Positions 17,950 through 27,862 of a stretch of DNA of 64,000 bases are shown here, one piece after another. The DNA comes from Novosphingobium sp. PhB165. Its GTDB lineage: Bacteria; Pseudomonadota; Alphaproteobacteria; Sphingomonadales; Sphingomonadaceae. Both the position numbers and the translations under genes were made by a program. The stretch covers positions 558,001 to 622,000 of the forward strand of contig NZ_SLVB01000002.1 of assembly GCF_004341845.1 (NCBI RefSeq). The letters are read 5' to 3'. Position 1 is the stretch's first letter, and every line of letters starts with the position of its first letter. Under the pieces are notes generated by a model that saw nothing but the letters and a program-made list of their open reading frames with translations, searched no databases and was not told the DNA's origin.

Positions 17950-18630
17950 ATGGTCATCGAGATTCCCGAGCTTTTCCAACCCGACGAAGTGCGCGAAATC
18001 CGCGAGGCGCTGCAAGCGGCCGACTGGGCCGACGGACGCGCCACTGCGGGTCACCGCGCGGCGCTCGTCAAGGAGAACGAACAACTCCCGCTCGATCACC
18101 CGCTGGCCCGGCAACTTGCCGACCGGGTGCTGACGCGGCTCTACCAGACGCCGCTGTTCATTGCCGCCACCCTGCCCCAGCGCATCCTGCAACCGCGTTT
18201 CAGCCGCTATGACGGGCATGGGCACTACGGAAACCATGTCGACAACGCGATCTTCCCGATCCCTGGCACCGGCGAGCACTTGCGCAGCGACGTGTCGAGC
18301 ACGCTGTTCCTCAGCGATCCCGACGAGTACGATGGCGGCGAACTCGTTATCGAGGACATGTTCGGGAACCATACGGTCAAGCTTCCGGCAGGCTCTCTGG
18401 TCGTCTATCCCGGCAGCAGCCTGCACCGGGTCGCACCGGTGACACGCGGGGTGCGCTTTGCCTCGTTCTTCTGGACCCAGAGCTTCGTCGCTTCTCCGGA
18501 GCGCCGACGGCTGATGTTCGAACTGGACGGCGCGATCCAGTCGATTGCGGGCGACCATCCGGAGCATGGCTCGGTCGATGCGCTGACCAATGTCTATCAC
18601 AACCTGCTCCGCCAGTGGTCGGTTACCTGA
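17950..18630 (+). CDS. PKHD-type Fe(II)/2-oxoglutarate hydroxylase, PiuC/YbiX-like
   Basis: 226 residues, the size of the PiuC/YbiX family. Metal ligands are seen in YGNHVDNAIFP (HxD) and SLHRVAPVTRGVR, where the final Arg binds 2-oxoglutarate. The family typically neighbours TonB siderophore receptors and is iron-regulated in other bacteria, although its substrate remains unclear. This fits the receptor at 8.5 kb. It follows the dehydrogenase by 67 bases with a weak AAGG site before the ATG. Confidence 0.88.
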   Translation: MVIEIPELFQPDEVREIREALQAADWADGRATAGHRAALVKENEQLPLDHPLARQLADRVLTRLYQTPLFIAATLPQRILQPRFSRYDGHGHYGNHVDNAIFPIPGTGEHLRSDVSSTLFLSDPDEYDGGELVIEDMFGNHTVKLPAGSLVVYPGSSLHRVAPVTRGVRFASFFWTQSFVASPERRRLMFELDGAIQSIAGDHPEHGSVDALTNVYHNLLRQWSVT

Positions 18631-18770
18631 GAATTCGGCACCCCTGACGGATGCTTTTGCCGCCACCGCGATAATCGTTGCGTGCCCAAGATATTGCGGC
18701 GCTCCTCGCCCCAACCGCGCTAGAGGTTTGACAAAGCGCGCCGACGAGTGCGCCGGATAAGCGGGAGAAA

Positions 18771-20966
18771 ATGCGGATGCCGAAGCACGGGACTTCGAAC
18801 GACCAGCGCGCGCGATCCTTGCGCCCGTCTCAAATGCGTGCAGGAATGCTGGCAGCGACGGCCACGCTGGCACTCGCCTGCGTGGCGGCAACGCCTGTCA
18901 TGGCTGCACCCGCTGCTGTGGAGACTCCCGCCAAGACGACGCTTCGGGCCGATGGCTATACCGCCGATGATGCCATGTTCGCTCATCCCTTCGTCGATCT
19001 GGACGAAGTGCGGCATGACGGGACAATGGCCTACCGCTATGTCCACGGCGGCTTCGAAGGTACCGACACACGGTTTTCCTACTATTTCCCGGTGGATGGC
19101 TGGCAAGGCCGGTTCTTCCAGTACATCACGCCGGTGCCGGACAGCGAAACGCTCTCGCAAGGGCTGAGCGGCGAGGAAGACCGGATCGGCGCGGCACTGA
19201 CCAGCGGGGCCTATTTCATCGAAACCAATGGCGGCGGCCCCAAGGCGGCCGATCCGATCGGCGGCATGGACCAGACCATCGGTGCCTATCGCGCCAATGC
19301 CGCCGCCGCGCGCTTCTCGCGTTTCGTGGCCGCGCAGGTCTACGCACCGCGTCCGCACGTCTATGGCTATGCCTATGGCGGCAGCGGCGGCGCTTATCGC
19401 ACGCTGGGTTCGCTGGAGAACACCCACGGCGTCTGGGACGGGGCGGTGCCCTATGTGCTCGGCTCGCCAATGGCCATTCCGAACATGTTCACCGTCCGCC
19501 TCAATGCCATGCGCGTGCTTGGCCCGAAGCTGGACGGCGTGGTCGCCGCGCTCGACGCGGGCGGCAGCGGCAATCCTTACGCCGGGCTTGACGCCCAGCA
19601 GAAGGCGGCGCTTGTCGAAGCGACGCGCATGGGCTTCCCGCCGCAGTCCTGGTATGCCTGGCGGACGATGGGGCCGCACGCCTTCGCGCTGCTTTTCGGC
19701 GCCGTGCGCATGGTCGATCCGAGCTACTTCAGCGATTTCTGGAGCCAGCCCGGCTACGAGGGGCATGACAGCCCCGAACTCTACGCCGCCGACCGGACGC
19801 ACACCGCCACCCGCATCGTCGAGGTCATCACCGAGGCGAAGGCCGCGACCATGGGGCTCGACACCGGCCGCTCCCCCGGCACGGCAAAAGGCACCGCCGA
19901 CCTCGCATGGAAGGCGATGGGGCTCAATTCGGCGGACGAAGTGCCGGTGGCCCTGCGACTGGAGCAAGTGCCACAGGGCAAGCCGCTGCTGCTGGCCGAT
20001 CTCGTGCTGCCATCGGGCAAGAAATTGCTGCTGAGCGACGTCAAGGACGGCATCGCGATGATCGGTATCAACGATCCGCGCGTCGTGGCTGAGGTCAAGG
20101 CGGGCGATGCGGTCACGCTCGACAACAGCGATATTCTGGCGGTGGAGAGCTATCACCGGCATCAGGTCCCGCCAAACGACGGCCAATATCCGGTCTGGGA
20201 CCAGTTCCGCACCGCCGACGGCACGCCGCGCTATGCGCAGCGCAAGATGCTGCTCGGCCCGATGTTCACGAAGAACGCTTCGGGCGCGGTGCCGAACGGC
20301 AAGTTCGACGGCAAGGTGATCCTGATCGAGAACATGTGGGACCGCGAGGCGCTGGCGTGGCAGGGCGACTGGTATCGCCGGCAGGTTGCCGCGAACGTGG
20401 GCGCATCGCTCGATGACCGGTTCCGCATCTGGTACACCGACCGCGCGCTGCACGGCGATCAGACGCGGCAGGACGATCCCTCGCGCGTGATATCCTACAT
20501 CGGCGTGTTGCAGCAGGCGCTGCGCGATCTGTCCGCATGGGTCGAAACCGGCAAGGCGCCGCCACAATCGACGCAGTACAAGGTGGTTGACGGGCAAATT
20601 CAGGTCCCCGCCACGGCAAGCGCGCGTCAGGGCATCCAGCCGGTCGTCACGATCACCGCAAATGGCAAGGCGCAGACGGACGTGCGACGCGGAGAGCCGG
20701 TGCGACTTGCCGGAACGGTATCGGTCCCGCCGGGCGCCGGCTCCGTGGTCTCCGCGCAATGGGACTTCGAGGGCGACGGCACTTTCGACGAGGACGCGAA
20801 GCCGGGAACCGGCGCGAATGTCACGGTTTCCACGACGCATAGCTTCGACAAGCCGGGCACCTACTTCGTGGTCCTGCGCGCCGCCTCCCAGCGGGAAGGC
20901 GATGCGAACACGCCCTTTGCCCGCATCCAGAATCTGTCGCGGGCGAAGATCGTCGTGCGCCCCTAG
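18771..20966 (+). CDS. Secreted tannase/feruloyl-esterase-like protein with C-terminal PKD domain
   Basis: 731 residues. A long basic N-terminus and hydrophobic core ending VMAAPAA indicate export. The central part has an alpha/beta-hydrolase nucleophile elbow, YGYAYGGSGGAYRTLGS, with an expected serine, in the style of tannase-like esterases. The last 100 residues contain a PKD-type beta-sandwich (SAQWDFEGDGTFDED and THSFDKPGTYFVVLR), which usually binds polysaccharide or protein. GGGAG lies just before the ATG. The role could be hydrolysis of a plant or polymer ester outside the cytoplasm to feed the adjacent catabolic genes; this is inference. Confidence 0.75.
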   Translation: MRMPKHGTSNDQRARSLRPSQMRAGMLAATATLALACVAATPVMAAPAAVETPAKTTLRADGYTADDAMFAHPFVDLDEVRHDGTMAYRYVHGGFEGTDTRFSYYFPVDGWQGRFFQYITPVPDSETLSQGLSGEEDRIGAALTSGAYFIETNGGGPKAADPIGGMDQTIGAYRANAAAARFSRFVAAQVYAPRPHVYGYAYGGSGGAYRTLGSLENTHGVWDGAVPYVLGSPMAIPNMFTVRLNAMRVLGPKLDGVVAALDAGGSGNPYAGLDAQQKAALVEATRMGFPPQSWYAWRTMGPHAFALLFGAVRMVDPSYFSDFWSQPGYEGHDSPELYAADRTHTATRIVEVITEAKAATMGLDTGRSPGTAKGTADLAWKAMGLNSADEVPVALRLEQVPQGKPLLLADLVLPSGKKLLLSDVKDGIAMIGINDPRVVAEVKAGDAVTLDNSDILAVESYHRHQVPPNDGQYPVWDQFRTADGTPRYAQRKMLLGPMFTKNASGAVPNGKFDGKVILIENMWDREALAWQGDWYRRQVAANVGASLDDRFRIWYTDRALHGDQTRQDDPSRVISYIGVLQQALRDLSAWVETGKAPPQSTQYKVVDGQIQVPATASARQGIQPVVTITANGKAQTDVRRGEPVRLAGTVSVPPGAGSVVSAQWDFEGDGTFDEDAKPGTGANVTVSTTHSFDKPGTYFVVLRAASQREGDANTPFARIQNLSRAKIVVRP

Positions 20967-20983
20967 GACGGGGCACGGACCCG

Positions 20984-21718
20984 CTAAAAGTGGGCCAGAT
21001 ATCCGCCGTCAACGGCCAGGACCTGTCCGGTGATATAGGAAGCGGCGGGTGAGGCCAGGAAAAGCACCGGCCCTACCACTTCGCTCGGGCGCCCCCAGCG
21101 GCCGAGCGAGGTACGCCGCGCAAGGTGCTGACCAATGCCGGGATCGGCCACCATCTCCGCATTTGCCTCGGTCGCGAAATAGCCCGGAGCCACGGCATTG
21201 ACAGTAATGCCCCGGCTACCCAGCTCGGCGGCGAGCGCCCGGGTCAGCGCCTCAAGGCCGCCTTTGGACATGGTGTAGGCGGCATCTCCGGCCCGGGCGA
21301 TGGGGCCGGCAATCGAGGTCACGTTGACGATGCGGCCCCCCGCGGTCATGCGCGGAGCAAGAATGCGGGCAAGGTCAAAGCAAGCGACCAGATTGATTTC
21401 CAGCATGTATCGAACTGCCTCACGGTCCAGTTCGGAAATCGGCCTGCGATCGCGGTGGCCGGCATTGTTGACGAGGATGTCCACCGCCCGTTGCCCCGCC
21501 AGCGTTTCGGCCACGGCCTGCGTATCGGCGAGATCGAAAACCACGGCCTCGGCGCTTCCGCCCGCAGCGGCAATGGCGGCGACCAAGTCCTCCGCCCGGT
21601 CGCGGCCGCGTGCCTGCACAAGGACGTGGGCCCCCGCCTCGGCAAAGCCAAAAGCGATTTCACGCCCCAGACCGCCCGTTGCACCGGTCACCAGTGCGGT
21701 TTTGCCTGCCAGCGTCAC
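20984..21718 (-). CDS. Short-chain dehydrogenase, FabG-like
   Basis: 244 residues: TGATGGLGREIAFG nucleotide motif, NNAGH motif, and catalytic YTMSKGG followed by ITVNAVAPGYFATE, typical of 3-oxoacyl-ACP reductase-like dehydrogenases. The start is GTG at 21718 with GGAG upstream. It is convergent with the esterase gene. Although FabG-like, it lies far from fatty acid synthesis genes, so a catabolic dehydrogenase is more likely. Confidence 0.9.
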   Translation of the reverse strand: MTLAGKTALVTGATGGLGREIAFGFAEAGAHVLVQARGRDRAEDLVAAIAAAGGSAEAVVFDLADTQAVAETLAGQRAVDILVNNAGHRDRRPISELDREAVRYMLEINLVACFDLARILAPRMTAGGRIVNVTSIAGPIARAGDAAYTMSKGGLEALTRALAAELGSRGITVNAVAPGYFATEANAEMVADPGIGQHLARRTSLGRWGRPSEVVGPVLFLASPAASYITGQVLAVDGGYLAHF

Positions 21719-21930
21719 GCCGGGGTCTCCGGCGTAAGGAAGAGCGCACAGTTACGGGTGGCATTCGATCTGGTCATCACCTTCCGATAACGAGACCCGA
21801 GGCACATCGCCAGCCCGCCATCCGGAGTAAATGGCCCCGAAGATCGCCATCCAATTGCGCATTCTGCGTTAGCGGGTTACCCCATAAGGGACTGCCCCCG
21901 CCGGGAAACCCGGCCAGCCGACGAGACGCC

Positions 21931-23688
21931 ATGCCGATCGACTGCCCCGGCTCCAGCGCGATTCCTTCCGTCCCGATGGCGGCCGGCGCACTCCTTGTGC
22001 GCCTGCGCGAAGCGGTAGGACGGCGCCATGTGCTGACGGGAGAGAAGGCCACGCTGGCTTTCCGTACCGGCTATCGCTTCGGTTCCGGCCCGGTACTGGC
22101 CGTGGTCCAGCCGGGTAGTCTGGTCGAGCAATGGCGCGTGCTGCGCGCCTGTGTCGATGCGGGAGTGATCGTGATCGCGCAGGCGGCCAACACCGGCCTT
22201 ACCGGCGGATCGACGCCCGATGGCGACTATGACCGGCCGGTGGTAATCGTCAGCATGCGCCGGCTCGACGGCATTCGGCTGATCCGGGACGGGTCGCAAG
22301 TGGTCTGCCTGCCCGGCGCCACACTTTACAAGCTGGAAGCCATGCTGAAGCCATTGGGGCGCGAGCCGCATTCGGTGATCGGCTCGTCCTGCCTTGGCGC
22401 GTCGGTGCTGGGAGGGATCTGCAACAATTCGGGCGGTGCGCTCGTGCGGCGCGGGCCTGCCTATACCGAACTGGCGCTTTACGCCCGCGTCGATGCCGGC
22501 GGGCGGCTCGAACTTGTCAATCATCTCGGCATCGCGTTGGGGGAGGAGCCGGAAACGATGCTCGCCCGTCTCGAACGCGGCGAATTCGCGGAGGCCGATG
22601 TCGATCCGGCGAAAGATCGCGCGGCGTGCGACCACGGCTATGCCGACCATGTGCGCGAAATCGACGCTTCAAGCCCTGCCCGCTTCAATGCTGATCCCTC
22701 CCGCCTGTTCGAGGCATCGGGCAGCGCGGGTAAGGTCATGCTCTTCGCCGTGCGGCTCGACACTTTCGTCAAGGATCGCACAACCCGGGTGTTTTACGTG
22801 GGCACCAACGACCCGGCCGAACTCACCGCACTGCGCCGCGCGGTGCTGGGCGGCTTCGCACACTTGCCGGTCGCGGGCGAGTACATGCACCGCGACTGTT
22901 TCGATATTGCCGAACGCTATGGCAAGGACATCTACCTCGCCATCCGCAAGCTGGGCACCGATCGGCTGCCCGCACTGTTCGCAGCCAAGGCCCGGGTGGA
23001 TGCATTTACGCGGCGCAGCCGCCTGCTGCCGTCGAACCTCTCGGACAGGGTGATGCAATGGGTGGCGGATCGCCTGCCCGGACACCTGCCGCGCCGCCTC
23101 AGGGACTGGCGCGACCGTTTCGAGCATCATCTCATGCTGCGCATGGCCGATGACGGTATCGAAGAAGCGCGCAGCTGGCTTGCCGGCCATTTCCCTTCTG
23201 CAACGGGCGAGGTCTTCGAATGCAGTGACGAGGAGGCCGAAGCCGCCTTCCTCCACCGCTTCGCGGCGGCCGGAGCGGCGATACGGTACCGGGCTGTCCA
23301 CCCGGAGGAGGTGGAGGACATCGTCGCGCTCGATATCGCACTGCCGCGCAATTGCGAGGACTGGCTCGAACACCTACCCGAAGAGATCGAGCGGCCGATC
23401 CTGCACAAGCTCTATTACGGGCATTTCTTCTGCCACGTGTTCCATCAGGACTATATCGTCGCCAAGGGCACCGACTGCGCGGCACTGGAGCAGGCCATGC
23501 TACCCCTGCTCGACCGGCGCGGCGCCGAATATCCGGCCGAACACAACGTCGGCCATCTCTATGAGGCCAAGCCGGCGCTGAGCGCGCACTATGCCGCGCT
23601 CGATCCCTGCAACATGTTCAATCCGGGAATTGGACATACGCCGCGCACGGCCCGCACCCCTACTCCCGAAGGCGCACCGTCGCAGTGA
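21931..23688 (+). CDS. dld: Quinone-dependent D-lactate dehydrogenase
   Basis: 585 residues, close to the E. coli Dld length. The FAD-binding PCMH domain has VVQPGSLVEQWRVLRAC and IAQAANTGLTGGSTPDG, then SSCLGASVLGGICNNSGGALVRRGPAYTE in pieces matching Dld. The C-terminal half includes the membrane-binding cap and HHLMLRMADDGIEEA with the FFCHVFHQDYIVAKG segment typical of the family. It oxidises D-lactate at the inner face of the membrane and reduces quinone. ATG 21931 is preferred; the frame is open further upstream but without similarity. A 5-bp hairpin at 23779-23794 may end its transcript. Confidence 0.93.
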   Translation: MPIDCPGSSAIPSVPMAAGALLVRLREAVGRRHVLTGEKATLAFRTGYRFGSGPVLAVVQPGSLVEQWRVLRACVDAGVIVIAQAANTGLTGGSTPDGDYDRPVVIVSMRRLDGIRLIRDGSQVVCLPGATLYKLEAMLKPLGREPHSVIGSSCLGASVLGGICNNSGGALVRRGPAYTELALYARVDAGGRLELVNHLGIALGEEPETMLARLERGEFAEADVDPAKDRAACDHGYADHVREIDASSPARFNADPSRLFEASGSAGKVMLFAVRLDTFVKDRTTRVFYVGTNDPAELTALRRAVLGGFAHLPVAGEYMHRDCFDIAERYGKDIYLAIRKLGTDRLPALFAAKARVDAFTRRSRLLPSNLSDRVMQWVADRLPGHLPRRLRDWRDRFEHHLMLRMADDGIEEARSWLAGHFPSATGEVFECSDEEAEAAFLHRFAAAGAAIRYRAVHPEEVEDIVALDIALPRNCEDWLEHLPEEIERPILHKLYYGHFFCHVFHQDYIVAKGTDCAALEQAMLPLLDRRGAEYPAEHNVGHLYEAKPALSAHYAALDPCNMFNPGIGHTPRTARTPTPEGAPSQ

Positions 23689-23778
23689 ACGGGCGGGCAC
23701 CAGCGGTCGGGCGATACCGCCCTGGCGCTGGAACGAGGCGGTCTGCCTCCGATTACCCACAGGTTCGGCGCGCCTCGC

Positions 23779-23794
23779 GGCCGAAAATTCGGCC
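23779..23794. terminator. Hairpin after the D-lactate dehydrogenase gene
   Basis: GGCCGAA-AA-TTCGGCC followed by TTCTTC could act as a weak intrinsic terminator. It lies about 90 bases after the stop codon and 145 bases before the sulfate-binding protein start. Confidence 0.35.
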
Positions 23795-23937
23795 TTCTTC
23801 CGGGCCTTCCGGCCGTATCCTCCGGATGGGCGATGGCCTGCCTCCAAAACGCCGCTTGTCACCCTGCAACAAGAACTTTAATGTCAACCAAATCAATTGA
23901 GATTAGGCATGCAAGCCTCAACGGGAGACGTGACACG

Positions 23938-24975
23938 ATGAATACCCTGCCAATCCATCGCCGCATGTTCCTGGCCGCAGCCGCTGCGACGGCGCTTACC
24001 GTTTCGCTCGCCGGATGTTCGGGCGGAAACAAGTCGGGCAACAGCGTGGAGATCACCAATGTCTCCTACGATCCGACCCGCGAGCTGTACCAGGCGATCA
24101 ACCCCGCCTTCGCGACCTACTGGAAGAAGAAGACCGGGCAGGACGTGACTTTCCGCATGAGCCACGGCGGCTCGGGCAAGCAGAGCCGCGCGATCATCGA
24201 CGGGCTTGAGGCCGATGTCGCCACGCTGGCGCTGGCCTACGATATTGACGTGATTTCGAAGAAGGCACAGCTGCTTCCGGCCGACTGGCAGAAGGCGCTG
24301 CCCAACAACAGCTCGCCTTATACCTCGACGATCGTCTTCCTCGTCCGCAAGGGCAATCCCAAGGGCATCCATGACTGGGGCGATCTGGTGAAGCCGGGCG
24401 TGGAAGTCATCACGCCCAACCCCAAGACCAGCGGCGGCGCGCGCTGGAACTTCTTGGCCGCCTGGGCCTATGGCCGCAAGGCGGGCGGATCGGATGCCGC
24501 TGCCGAGACTTACGTGAAGCAGCTCTTCTCGCACGTTCCGGTGCTGGACAGCGGCGCGCGCGGGTCGACCACGACCTTTGTCGAACGCGGCATCGGCGAC
24601 GTGCTGCTGGCCTGGGAAAACGAAGCGCTGCTGGCTGAGAAGAAACTCGGCGCGGGCAAGTTCGAGATCGTGAATCCCTCGATCTCTATCCTCGCCGAAC
24701 CGCCGGTCGCGGTGATCGCCGCCAATGCGAAGAAGCACGGTACCGAGGAAGTCTCCAAGGCCTACCTCGAATATCTCTACACGCCCGAGGCGCAAGTCGC
24801 GATCGCCCGCAACTTCTACCGGCCGAGCGATCCCAAGATCGCCGAACAGTTCGCCACGCAGTTCCCGAAGGTCAACCTCGTCACCATCGACAAGGACTTT
24901 GGCGGCTGGGCGAATGCGCAGAAGACCTATTTCGACGATGGCGGCGCATTTGACCGTATCTACACGAAGAAGTGA
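23938..24975 (+). CDS. cysP: Sulfate/thiosulfate ABC transporter substrate-binding protein
   Basis: 345 residues. The N-terminus [19 protein letters not shown] ends in the lipobox-like LAGCSGG, so it may be a lipoprotein anchored at Cys 22 or so. The mature part matches Sbp/Cys[41 protein letters not shown] and [21 protein letters not shown]. It captures sulfate or thiosulfate for the CysTWA permease encoded directly downstream. Whether it is Sbp or CysP cannot be decided here. The start follows GGGAGACG. Confidence 0.93.
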   Translation: MNTLPIHRRMFLAAAAATALTVSLAGCSGGNKSGNSVEITNVSYDPTRELYQAINPAFATYWKKKTGQDVTFRMSHGGSGKQSRAIIDGLEADVATLALAYDIDVISKKAQLLPADWQKALPNNSSPYTSTIVFLVRKGNPKGIHDWGDLVKPGVEVITPNPKTSGGARWNFLAAWAYGRKAGGSDAAAETYVKQLFSHVPVLDSGARGSTTTFVERGIGDVLLAWENEALLAEKKLGAGKFEIVNPSISILAEPPVAVIAANAKKHGTEEVSKAYLEYLYTPEAQVAIARNFYRPSDPKIAEQFATQFPKVNLVTIDKDFGGWANAQKTYFDDGGAFDRIYTKK

Positions 24976-25021
24976 AACGACGCTCCGTAAACGGCGTCCT
25001 CAATCGAGCAGGCCACTGCAG

Positions 25022-25873
25022 ATGACCTCAATTGCAATGCGCAAGCCGCGATGGCGCGCGCCTTCGGTACTTCCGGGCTTCGGGCTGACTTTCGGGTTCA
25101 GCCTTGCCTGGCTTTCCCTGATCGTCCTGATCCCGCTTTCCACGCTGTTCCTGAAATCGGCAGGCATGGGCTGGCACGCGTTCGTCGAAGTCGGGTTCTC
25201 CGACCGCGCGATGGCGGCCTATCGCCTGAGCTTCGGCACGGCGGCGGCAGCAGCGCTGGTCAACGCCGTGTTCGGGCTGCTCGTGGCTTGGACGCTGGTA
25301 CGGTACGATTTTCCGGGAAAGCGGATCGTCAGCGCGCTGGTGGACCTGCCCTTCGCGCTGCCGACCGCAGTGGCTGGCATCGCGTTGACGTCGATCTATG
25401 CGCCAACCGGCTGGGTCGGGCAGTTTCTTGACCCGCTGGGCATCAAGGTTGCCTTCACGGCCACCGGGATCACCGTAGCGCTGATCTTCATCGGGCTGCC
25501 ATTCGTGGTGCGCTCGGTGGAGCCGGTGCTCGCCGATCTGGGGCTGGATGTGGAGGAAGCGGCGGCAACGCTGGGCGCCAATCGCTTCCAGACGTTCTTC
25601 CGCGTGATCTTCCCCGCGATCATGCCCGCGCTCTTCACCGGCGCCGCCCTCGCCTTCGCGCGCGGGGTGGGCGAGTACGGCTCGGTGATCTTCATCTCGG
25701 GCAACATGCCCGGCCGGACCGAGATCGCCCCGCTGCTGATCGTCACCCAGCTGGAGCAATATGCCTATAACGGTGCCACCGCGATCGCCATGATCATGAT
25801 GCTGATTTCCTTCGCCGTGCTGTTCACGCTGAATGCCATGCAGTCTGCCCGTCGCCGGAGGCTCGGCTCATGA
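25022..25873 (+). CDS. cysT: Sulfate ABC transporter permease CysT
   Basis: 283 residues with six hydrophobic segments and the ABC permease EAA loop ([23 protein letters not shown]). Residues [18 protein letters not shown] are characteristic of CysT. It starts at the ATG at 25022, 46 bases after the binding-protein gene, and its stop overlaps cysW as ATGA, so the two permease subunits are made together. Confidence 0.94.
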   Translation: MTSIAMRKPRWRAPSVLPGFGLTFGFSLAWLSLIVLIPLSTLFLKSAGMGWHAFVEVGFSDRAMAAYRLSFGTAAAAALVNAVFGLLVAWTLVRYDFPGKRIVSALVDLPFALPTAVAGIALTSIYAPTGWVGQFLDPLGIKVAFTATGITVALIFIGLPFVVRSVEPVLADLGLDVEEAAATLGANRFQTFFRVIFPAIMPALFTGAALAFARGVGEYGSVIFISGNMPGRTEIAPLLIVTQLEQYAYNGATAIAMIMMLISFAVLFTLNAMQSARRRRLGS

Positions 25874-26709
25874 GGCAGCACGCTCCCGGCACCGAGAGCC
25901 GCACCACGCAGGTCGTCCTGATCCTGCTCGCGCTTGCCTTCCTCGCCTTCTTCCTCGTGATGCCGCTCGTCGCGGTGTTCATCGAGGCGCTGAAGCAGGG
26001 CATCGAACCCTTCCTGGAGGCCGTCTCCAACCCCGATGCACTCGCGGCCATCCGGCTGACGCTGTTCATCGCGGCGATCAGCGTGCCGCTCAACGTCGTG
26101 TTCGGCCTTGCCGCAAGCTGGGCCATCACCAAGTTCAGCTTCCCCGGCAAGAACCTGCTGCTGACCATGATCGACCTGCCCTTGTCGGTTTCTCCAGTGG
26201 TTTCGGGTCTGGTCTTCGTGCTGCTGTTCGGCGCGCAGGGCCTGCTGGGACCGTGGCTCTCGGCGCACGGGCTCAAGATCATCTTCGCCGTGCCCGGCAT
26301 CGTGCTGGCAACAGTCTTCATCACTTTCCCCTTCGTCGCCCGCGAACTGATCCCGCTGATGATGGAGCAGGGCAAGGACGATGAGGAAGCCGCCCTCTCG
26401 CTCGGCGCCAACGGATGGCAGACGTTCTGGCACGTAACCCTGCCCAACATCCGCTGGGGCCTGCTCTACGGCGTGCTGCTCTGCAACGCCCGCGCCATGG
26501 GCGAATTCGGCGCGGTTTCGGTGGTCTCCGGGCATATCCGGGGAGAGACCAACACGATGCCGCTTCACGTCGAGATCCTCTACAACGAATACGACTTCGT
26601 CGGAGCCTTCGCGGTGGCCTCGCTGCTGGCCGCACTCGCGCTCGTCACGCTTGTTCTCAAGAGCGTGCTCGAATGGCGCTTCGATCTTCACTCGGGAGCA
26701 AGACATTGA
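25870..26709 (+). CDS. cysW: Sulfate ABC transporter permease CysW
   Basis: 279 residues with six membrane segments. The EAA loop reads [20 protein letters not shown] and the CysW-type [18 protein letters not shown] follows. Its stop codon overlaps the TTG start of cysA. Confidence 0.94.
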   Translation: MRQHAPGTESRTTQVVLILLALAFLAFFLVMPLVAVFIEALKQGIEPFLEAVSNPDALAAIRLTLFIAAISVPLNVVFGLAASWAITKFSFPGKNLLLTMIDLPLSVSPVVSGLVFVLLFGAQGLLGPWLSAHGLKIIFAVPGIVLATVFITFPFVARELIPLMMEQGKDDEEAALSLGANGWQTFWHVTLPNIRWGLLYGVLLCNARAMGEFGAVSVVSGHIRGETNTMPLHVEILYNEYDFVGAFAVASLLAALALVTLVLKSVLEWRFDLHSGARH

Positions 26710-27659
26710 TCCGCGTCCAGAACATCACCAAGCGCTTTGGCGACTACGCCGCGCTCCACGGCATCGACCTTGAGATCCAGCCGGGCGAATTCATCGCCCT
26801 GCTGGGCCCCTCGGGCTCGGGCAAGACCACCCTGCTGCGCATCATCGCGGGCCTTGAGTTCCAGGACGAAGGCCACGTCTATTTCGACGGCGAGGACGTG
26901 TCGGATATTCCGGTCGGCCGCCGCAAAGTCGGCTTCGTGTTCCAGCAATACGCGCTGTTCCGCCATATGACCGTGGCCGACAATGTCGCCTTCGGACTCA
27001 ATGTGCGCAAGTCGAAGACACGTCCGAAGAAGGCCGAGATCAAGGCCCGCGCCGACGAATTGCTCCGGATCGTCCAGCTCGACGGGCTTGGCGGCCGTTA
27101 TCCGGGCCAGCTTTCCGGCGGCCAGCGCCAACGCGTGGCGCTCGCCCGCGCATTGGCCATCGAACCAAGCCTGCTGCTGCTGGATGAGCCCTTCGGCGCG
27201 CTCGACGCTAAAGTCCGCAAGGATCTGCGCCGCTGGCTGCGCGACCTGCACAAGCAGATGGGCCTGACCTCGATCTTCGTCACCCACGATCAGGAGGAAG
27301 CACTCGAACTCGCCGACCGCGTCGTGGTCATGGACCATGGCCGCATCGACCAGGTGGGCACACCCGAAGAAGTCTATATGGAACCGGCAACCGCGTTCGT
27401 CTCGCACTTCGTGGGCGAGACCAACCGCCTGCCCGACGGTCGCCACGTGCGCCCGCATGACATCGCCATCGTTGCCGAGGGCGGCGATGCGGTCGCGGTG
27501 GACAATGTCTTCCGCAAGGGCAGCGCCTGGCGCGTCGAGGGACGGCTGGCGGACAGCAATGCCATTATCGAGATCGACGTCGATACCAACCAAGTTCCCC
27601 CGTCAGTCGGCCAGACGGTACGCATCGAAGCCCGGCGATCGCGAACTTTTGCAGATTGA
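26706..27659 (+). CDS. cysA: Sulfate ABC transporter ATP-binding protein CysA
   Basis: About 317 residues starting [19 protein letters not shown]. Walker A is GPSGSGKTT, the Q loop is [13 protein letters not shown], the signature is [15 protein letters not shown] and Walker B is [12 protein letters not shown], followed by the switch His in [14 protein letters not shown]. The tail is a short TOBE-like segment. The start is inferred as TTG at 26706, overlapping the cysW stop as TTGA, because the homology begins exactly there and no in-frame ATG fits. It energises sulfate import. Confidence 0.92.
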   Translation: MIRVQNITKRFGDYAALHGIDLEIQPGEFIALLGPSGSGKTTLLRIIAGLEFQDEGHVYFDGEDVSDIPVGRRKVGFVFQQYALFRHMTVADNVAFGLNVRKSKTRPKKAEIKARADELLRIVQLDGLGGRYPGQLSGGQRQRVALARALAIEPSLLLLDEPFGALDAKVRKDLRRWLRDLHKQMGLTSIFVTHDQEEALELADRVVVMDHGRIDQVGTPEEVYMEPATAFVSHFVGETNRLPDGRHVRPHDIAIVAEGGDAVAVDNVFRKGSAWRVEGRLADSNAIIEIDVDTNQVPPSVGQTVRIEARRSRTFAD

Positions 27660-27669
27660 GGATACCCAG

Positions 27670-27846
27670 ATGACTGCCAACTCTCCCCAGCAGGCCAATT
27701 CTCCCGAGCAAAAACGCCAGCTTGAGGAAAATCTCGCCACCGTGCGCGAGGCGTTGCTGAACTTGCGCTATGGCCAGATCTCGCTAACCGTCCACGACGG
27801 GCGTGTGGTGCAGATCGACGTCACCGAAAAGAAGCGTTTCCAGTAG
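27670..27846 (+). CDS. YezD family small protein (DUF2292)
   Basis: 58 residues. The C-terminal core ALLNLRYGQISLTVHDGRVV then QIDVTEKKRF is the YezD/DUF2292 signature. These tiny proteins are commonly encoded within sulfate or sulfur assimilation operons, as here, 10 bases after cysA. The function is unknown; the genetic link suggests a regulatory or accessory role in sulfur uptake. Confidence 0.85.
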   Translation: MTANSPQQANSPEQKRQLEENLATVREALLNLRYGQISLTVHDGRVVQIDVTEKKRFQ

Positions 27847-27862
27847 GCGAACGAATAGGGCA

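Noticed and set aside
18720..20840. 706-codon minus-strand frame opposite the esterase
   Set aside because: The plus strand has a signal peptide, hydrolase elbow and PKD domain; the minus frame is compositionally a shadow.
20984..21718. Fatty acid synthesis fabG
   Set aside because: No acyl carrier protein or fab genes are nearby; the context is a catabolic island, so a general dehydrogenase is the safer call.
23689..23937. Riboswitch upstream of the sulfate-binding protein gene
   Set aside because: I looked for a SAM-type or other sulfur-related leader but could not match a consensus; only a weak hairpin is evident.
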